The notes under the pieces: model-generated
The model's database searches: none
What the model was told of the DNA's origin: nothing
The model's input: the letters and a program-made list of their open reading frames with translations, nothing else
Translations under genes and position numbers: made by a program
Part shown: piece by piece, positions 58,284 to 64,000 of the stretch
Layout: each line of letters starts with the position of its first letter
How positions within the stretch are numbered: position 1 is the stretch's first letter
Source of the DNA: Nephrocerus scutellatus
Lineage: Eukaryota; Arthropoda; Insecta; Diptera; Pipunculidae
NCBI GenBank assembly: GCA_947095585.1
Contig: OX352765.1
Coordinates: 25,388,254 to 25,452,253 of the forward strand
Length of the DNA: 64,000 nucleotides
Direction: 5' to 3'

Positions 58284-59483
58284 TAGAAATTCGTCGTTAG
58301 TATTGTATGATCGTAAATTTCACAATATTTAAATCAAATTATTTTTTTGTGACGATGTGATAACGTCGAGTGAAGGCGAAAATTGAGTTTCCTTTGTAAA
58401 GTTCACTTCAGCTGATGCAGCATCACCGGTTTCAGGCGATAAAAGAAAAAAAACAAAATTGTTTTGTTACTGTTTGTCACAATCAGTTAATTTTCTTGAT
58501 TTTTAAACATCAATAATTAAATGAAGAACAAGTCTTTTTTTCCAATCTATTGCTGAAAATGTTTCTTTTTCTTTGTGTCGCCGTTCTATAGCCTTTAAAA
58601 AATACTGCACTCCGCTGATTGGATTGTGCTGTTGCAGCACGGCTGGCTAGCACTGCGCCTACGTCTATATCAGTATCAGAAACTGAACAAGAATATTGAA
58701 ATGGAGTATAATTTTTTCTTCTACTACATTTCCTTTTTCGCATTTGTTTTCACCCTCTAACAAATTATTTATTTAACTTATTTGTTTTGCAAATTCAATA
58801 AAATTCTGCTGGCAGTAGCTTCTTTAATATTACAAAGTATAAAATAAACAAATCAACTCACGAAATAAACTATTGCGATAAATTGTGCACTATTATTAAT
58901 TTCCTTATCGTAGTCGACTGAAAATAAATTTACCTTCTTGCTTCTTGTACCATAAAGATGGATGGAAGGAAACTATTAACGAAGTAAACAAATGTCATCG
59001 GCGTATTAGAGTGGCACCTATTTGTGATTTGCAGCACTTTGCAGTACGCTGTCATAAAGCAAAATAAAGACGTTGTTTTCCGATATGCAAGAAAAAGCTA
59101 TGCATTTTTGACACGAATGAATTTTGAGTGTGTTTTATTTGCCGCTGAATTGGAAATTCGAATTGGAATTCATAAACTTTCAAATTCCCCGATCCAAACT
59201 GGAAATAACGCTTTACGTATCGCTTTCATTTGGAACTTATCCGAAACTATAAGATTATTGACACACTGGCAAACTTTAACTAGTTAATTGTTTGTAGTTT
59301 ATAAGATAATAATAATAACAAGTAAATGTAAAAAAACTTAGTTATTCGGGTACAAACTTTAATATATACATCGAAACACGCAACACAGTCGTTTATTATT
59401 TGGTAATAATCGACAAAATATCTCTTTTTGAGGCTATTTCAAAGAATTTTCTTTTTTCCACGCTTCACGCGTGCCAGTCAAAA
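58284..59483. other. 5' flank of the TMEM55 gene
   Basis: This holds the probable 5' UTR and promoter of the minus-strand gene. An unrecognised 77-codon minus-strand frame, 58743-58510 (MRKRKCSRRKNYTPFQYSC...), is rich in basic residues and has no known motif. I do not call it a gene. Confidence 0.45.
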
Positions 59484-59715
59484 GCGGGATATCAAAATGG
59501 GCCCGCTCACAAAATTTCAGCCCTCTAGGTCATGCGAAAGGTGGTTAAAAATAATAGCGCGTTTTTAAACCATCCAACGTGTCACACGCGAAACGTAACA
59601 CGCGTCATATAAAAATAAAAATAAATATATATATAAAAAATGCTATTTTGTACTTAGACACCCATAAAATTTCAGCTCTCTAGGTCATGAGGACCTCAAA
59701 AAGTCGGAGACACAG
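59484..59715 (+). repeat. Dispersed repeat family E, copy 2
   Basis: It shares gcgggatatcaaaat, aaaatttcagccctctagg, tcatgcgaaaggtggttaa, cacacgcgaaacgtaacacg, aaaaaatgctattt and a second aaaatttcagctctctagg with 28649-28900, in the same order. The middle differs by an ATATA-rich insertion. Confidence 0.7.
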
Positions 59716-59804
59716 CCGTAGGTTTTGAGCGTGACAACCCGGACGAAAGAAAAAAACAACGATAGTCTTGTCTGTGGAACGGATAAACGAACGGACATCC
59801 CAAA

Positions 59805-60020
59805 ATTCCAGACCATAATGATTATATTCCAGAATTTCCATAGAAAGAAGTCTTAAAGTCGCATCTCAATCCTACATTCCGAACTTCATGCGAATCGCTT
59901 AAGAAATTGATTTGTTCCAGAAATTCCAGACCATAATGATCATATTCCAGAATTTCCATAGGAAGAAGTCTTATAGTCGCATCTTAGTCCTACATTCCGA
60001 ATTTCATACGAATCGCTTGA
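59805..60020 (+). repeat. Direct duplication, about 97 bp, offset 118 bp
   Basis: The block starting attccagaccataatgat and ending cgaatcgctt occurs at 59805-59901 and again at 59923-60018 with a handful of substitutions. It lies directly before a SINE copy. Confidence 0.85.
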
Positions 60021-60026
60021 GCATGG

Positions 60027-60253
60027 TTGAGCATGTATATTTTTGCACACAAATGAAGGGGACCTACAATTTAATGCCACATCCGAACGGCGAATTGAGA
60101 AGCTTTCCGTGACAAGTTATTACTCTCGGACGTTTTTCAGACATTCACGGGAGGTGGGACACCGTGAAAAATACTTGTTGTTGTTACTTGGAATCGAAAC
60201 ACGAACCTCCTGCTCAGAAGCCATGCTCTTATCCACTGAGACACGGCGCCTAC
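60027..60253 (-). repeat. tRNA-derived SINE, 3'-truncated copy
   Basis: On the minus strand it has the gtaggcgccgtgtctcagtg head and a mutated B box (cgtgtttcgattcc). The body then runs up to the gtgcaaaaatatacatgctc block; the tail region present in other copies is missing. Confidence 0.8.
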
Positions 60254-60892
60254 TATATAAGATAACACACTTAATAATATTTTCGGCTAGTTTACAAAAA
60301 AGATAAGATTATAAAATGCTTTCTTGAGCGAGAAAACAATACTATTGCTTTAATATTATGCATAAGCCACAGTGAGTACTTATGTATTACTCTCCTCCTC
60401 CTGTATTACTCCTCCTCCTGTCAATATAGGCGCCGATTGCAACTATATAATATAATTTATTTCTATTCATCTTTTATAGGTTTTCATAGATTTTATTCAT
60501 AAAATTACTTTTATTAAAGTTTTTGCTAATATTTATAAAATATATAACCCTTCATTTTCAGAAGTTATGTTTATCAAATAATAAAAACAACTCCTTATAT
60601 AATTTTATATATTCTTCTTTCAAGTAAGAGGTGGGTGCAAGTTCAATAACAATAGATATTCCCACATGACGAGGTATGCCAAGAAAAGTTCGGGTTGATT
60701 TGTTGATTTTCGCACCATTAGCAAAAAGTGTGATATGAAAATCAGAAAACCTATTTCTTAAGAATTGTTTTGCTTACAAATATTGTTTGTTTAATATAAC
60801 AACTATTAGTTTGACGTTTATGTAAATTACAAAAAATTACACAACAAATATCCAAAAACAACTGATGACAAAGCTTAAAACTAATGTCGTGT

Positions 60893-61165
60893 TTTTAAAA
60901 AAAAAATTCTGGCATAGATTGATTTTTTGGATGTCAAGTTGTTCGTTTATTCCAAAAAACCAATTTACGGTAGATCGGATTTCCCCTCTAACAGATTTGA
61001 TATTTTTGGAATTTACCCCTTTTTTCATTAACTGCAACAACAACACATGCAACAAAACAATGTAAACAAAAGATTCTGGGCTTTCCTGTTCGTTTTTTCG
61101 AGTAAAAATGTGTTTTCAAACCTTCAAGCAGCATGGGGGGAATTCGCGAATTCTAGAAAAAGAAT
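60893..61165 (+). repeat. Dispersed repeat family G, copy 2
   Basis: It matches the copy in the LRR gene intron (13755-13985) through gattttttggatgtcaagtt, acggtagatcgg, ttcccctct, gaatttacccctt and cacatgcaacaaaacaatgt. The class is unknown. Confidence 0.7.
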
Positions 61166-62360
61166 TGTTGTTGCAGTTATCAAATAAAATATGCCTATCG
61201 GCTGTCAAAAAAGTAAATAATGTTTGATTAGACGAGTAATTCAATGGAAAAAAGCAGTAAAATTATTTTACACGTTCTGATAAAATATATTTAATACAAA
61301 AAGGAAGAATAACGAACATTTCAAAAGTTTTTATTAATACATTTAAAATATTCTATAATCTTTTTTCGTTGATGGAATTCAATCCATTTATTCGATTATG
61401 ATACGGACTTTTAGCGTGTTTTACGAGATAAAAGAAGAAATTTTTTTTTTTTGGAAAAACCATATTTTTTGTTTTTTTTTTGTGTTGTCAAAACCAAAAT
61501 TCATACAATACTGTAAGTCTTTATTAAGGTTTTCATTGTGAGAGGAGGGATACAATCCTCTAAGTTTTAAGTATAAAGTTTTTCCATTGTGAGAGCGCCT
61601 ATTATATTAACGATAACGTTTTTGTTTTAGATTTTAGCAGTCTTTAATAAACAACTTGTGTAATTTTTAAATTATTGGTATCTTTATGAAATTAAATTTA
61701 TTCTCAGTTTCATTAAGAAACTAAATTTGCTATAACGGTTTTTTTGAAAAATATAAGTATGTAATATAATAATATATTCATAAAATCATATGTAATGAAA
61801 TCTACCGAAACCTGTCCATATAAGCTGTATTTTATTTGCCGATGAATAAGGAATTACAAGAACAATTGCACTATCTATATCCTTTTTTGGAATAAGCAAA
61901 ACCTGCTGTTTTGCTGGTTTTGGCTGGTTTTGACATTCGAATTCCTTATTCGGATTCCAAATTAAATACATATATTAAAGCACACATTTGATAAAAGAAC
62001 GTAAATGGAAAGCAAAAAAATCTAAACTGGCAATGACGTTTCCATAGCATTTTATCCCAAACAAAAAATTTCTTGGTAATTTGTTCAAACTTTCTGTTCT
62101 GTTGCAATTACATACTAGTAGAAGGATAATTTAATAGATTAAATAATTAACAAATAACATTTTATAGGTAAATTAAAGGTTAAATGGTTAATGGTTAAAA
62201 TAAATAAAAAATGTATTCCAAAAATATGATATTTTCTATAGATTTTTCATTTGAAAATGATGATTTCATTTTGCCTTGATTTTCTTTATCTGTCAACAGC
62301 GCAAGCAAAGCTACAGCACCAAACACAATATTTTTCTTCTACGTTGTGTTCTCACAAATA
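61166..62360. other. Intergenic AT-rich DNA upstream of nudE
   Basis: There is no gene. A segment near 61484-61540 (ttgtcaaaaccaaaatt... ttttcattgtgag) resembles 19527-19582, hinting at a further low-copy repeat. Confidence 0.45.
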
Positions 62361-62365
62361 TTTAT

Positions 62366-62371
62366 TCAGTC
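62366..62371 (+). promoter_or_regulatory. Initiator-like TCAGTC, possible nudE start site
   Basis: TCAGTC fits the arthropod initiator and lies about 117 bp before the nudE ATG, a normal fly 5' UTR length. No ATG intervenes upstream of 62483. No TATA box is evident at the right distance. Confidence 0.35.
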
Positions 62372-62482
62372 ACCTGTTAGTAACTAAATAAAAAAATACA
62401 TTTAATTTCATCAGCAGCGTTTGTGAAAACAACTTTTATTAAAAAACAAGTAAAAAGTAATAACTACAGCAGAAACAGCTCA

Positions 62483-63993
62483 ATGGAGTCCCCGCAAATG
62501 TTAAACAGTGTTGAAGACGAATGCAGATATTGGAAAGAACGAGCCAAATTTTTTCACAAAGAGTAAGAATGTCCAGAGCAAATTAACAAACCAAATTTTA
62601 TTTAAAAAAAAAAAATTTTTTCTATTTATAAGATGGACAGATGTTAAGCAAGAATTTGATGAGTACGTTGAACAGTCGAGACAAGTTGAAGCTGAAATGG
62701 ATGCAACGCTAGATCAGAAACAGAAAGCAATCAAAGATCTCAGAATAAAAGCAACAAATTTGGAAAAGGAGAATGAATCGCTTAGGGTGAGTTGAGCAAT
62801 GGATGATAACCATAATACCCTAACATAACATTGAATATCTATACTTATTTTGTAAGCGCAGCTGAAACTTGATTCCCATGTCATCGAGTTTACAAATATA
62901 GAGAAACAATTGGAGAGTGTTAAGATCGAAAGAGATTCTATGAAAGAATACCTGCGTCAGCTAGAACAGAAGAATGACGACTTAGAGAGAGCCCACAGAA
63001 TTTTAAACGAAAGCATAGCCGACTTCGAAGCGATGCTTGACAAAGCATACGAAAAGAATGCCTTGCTTGAGATGGAGGTCGATGAAAAAGAGATGTTACA
63101 GGAGAAACTCCAGAGGCTTATGGATGAAACAAGAGGTGAGATCATTGTATAACTGATAGTTTTTATGTATATTTTAGTGAAAAAATTCCACATCTATTTC
63201 AGATCTAAAACAAGAACTTAACGTGAAAGCCCGGTATCCATCAAATACGACAACAAACACATCAATAACTGCAACCATACCGAACGGCGTTGTCGAAAAT
63301 AATACATCGATACTAAATGTATCGGATCCATTAAACCTGAGTAATAACCAGTTACAACAAAACTCAGCAGCAGCTACAACAATAACGATTAATGATTACA
63401 ATCAACATTCGTTAAAAAGTAAGATACTTTTATCATTAAAACAAACAAAGCGTGCTTTAAAGCTATCAAAATCATGTCGAATGTAATATCCCAAAATGTT
63501 TTTAATTTAATTGTACACAATCACACATTCATGTTCTTTTATGTATTTTATTTTGTATGCATTTTTTTTTTGTTTTGCATTTTGCATAATTAAGCATTGA
63601 TTTCATTCCATTAATACTATTATTTGTATATCATTCTCAACAACTAAAAAAATAAAATACAAAGAAAAAAAAACAAAAAATTTAACCGAACATCTCCAAG
63701 ATCTTTTAACTTATGTGTTTGTGTGTTAACGTCTAAGACATGATTCCAAAGCACATATAAATGGTCTTTTAAAGAATCAGCAAAATATCAGTGCTTTCTT
63801 TGTATTATCACTTTTTTATTTTGAAAGACCATTATTATCATTCGCATTTATTCTGAAAAAAACAATATGCTATAACTTATGAGAAGGAAAATCTTTTGCA
63901 GATCCTGAAAATTTACTAAATGGAAATGCCATGGCAGCCAGTTCTCGGACAACAGCCCTCAATATAGTTGCCGATATGCTGCGGAAGCTCAAT
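62483..63993 (+). CDS. nudE: NudE, dynein/LIS1 regulator (3' end outside window)
   Basis: NudE is a coiled-coil scaffold that links LIS1 to cytoplasmic dynein in mitosis, nuclear migration and axonal transport. Exons: 62483-62562, 62633-62786, 62862-63135, 63203-63418 and 63902-63993, all GT-AG with matching phases (2, 0, 1, 1, 0), giving 272 residues before the window ends in the next intron. The start MESPQMLNSVEDECRYWKER agrees with the family's short leader before EDE-x-x-YW. Heptad-rich coiled coil covers about residues 10-185, including DATLDQKQKAIKDL and the signature LRQLEQKNDDLERAHRIL. A variable Asn/Thr/Ser-rich linker follows (about 183-245). The conserved RTTALNIVADMLRKLN lies in the last exon. 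The family is usually 310-350 residues, so one or two exons are missing. Reading through the GTAAGA at 63419 would give an early stop at 63486, so splicing there is required. Confidence 0.96.
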
Positions 63994-64000
63994 GTAAGAT

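Noticed and set aside
58510..58743. 77-codon minus-strand frame rich in Arg/Lys/Ser
   Set aside because: No domain or conserved motif is recognised and it lies in the presumed promoter region of the TMEM55 gene. Kept only as a note.
63223..63486. nudE frame continuing to a stop at 63486 as an alternative C-terminus
   Set aside because: It requires ignoring a good GTAAGA donor at 63419, and the spliced product restores the conserved RTTALNIVADMLRKL segment.

Overview
This is a stretch of an insect nuclear genome, most likely a higher fly (Diptera, Brachycera; a tephritid-like fly is plausible but cannot be proved from the window). The reasons are visibly AT-rich DNA, short GT-AG introns, fly-type transposable elements, and a gene set that, from memory, corresponds to the Drosophila melanogaster 66A neighbourhood (lqf, CG6709, CG6707, nudE and probably conv).

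Five protein-coding genes can be supported. (1) 11465-15702 (+): the 3' exons of a secreted leucine-rich-repeat protein with a Thr-rich mucin-like C-terminus, a candidate convoluted/ALS orthologue. Its 5' exons were not found. (2) 31541-37919 (+): epsin (liquid facets), complete, with ENTH domain, two UIMs, a clathrin box, DPW and NPF motifs, and a frame-preserving Asn-rich cassette exon. Possible 5' UTR exons lie at about 20523-20902 and 30933-31011. (3) 48550-48959 (+): a small p25-alpha/TPPP-family protein. (4) 52964-58283 (-): the two-pass phosphatidylinositol-4,5-bisphosphate 4-phosphatase (TMEM55/PIP4P, CG6707-like), five exons, complete. (5) 62483-63993 (+): nudE, five exons, running off the right edge.

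The genes are unrelated housekeeping functions (endocytosis, phosphoinositide turnover, microtubules, dynein regulation, secreted LRR protein) and do not form a pathway. They are embedded in a dense, nested graveyard of mobile DNA: a Helitron with recognisable ends; an RNase H-bearing LOA/I-like LINE (at least five fragments); jockey-like LINEs; a minus-strand mariner; other DDE transposon relics; a tRNA-derived SINE (four copies, two with clear target-site duplications); a long-TIR Tc1-like element (two copies); and a multi-copy element with about 120-bp internal tandem repeats and subterminal inverted repeats (here 'family A').

The most notable non-genic observations are an approximately 96-bp insert resembling mitochondrial cox3 between a mariner and a LINE (22234-22329), a head-to-head pair of family A tandem arrays (24202-26031), a 134-bp near-perfect palindrome (52349-52482), a TIR element with inverted decamer arrays (4925-5967), and two unnamed dispersed repeat families each present twice. 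No rRNA, tRNA gene, CRISPR or prokaryote-type feature was seen.
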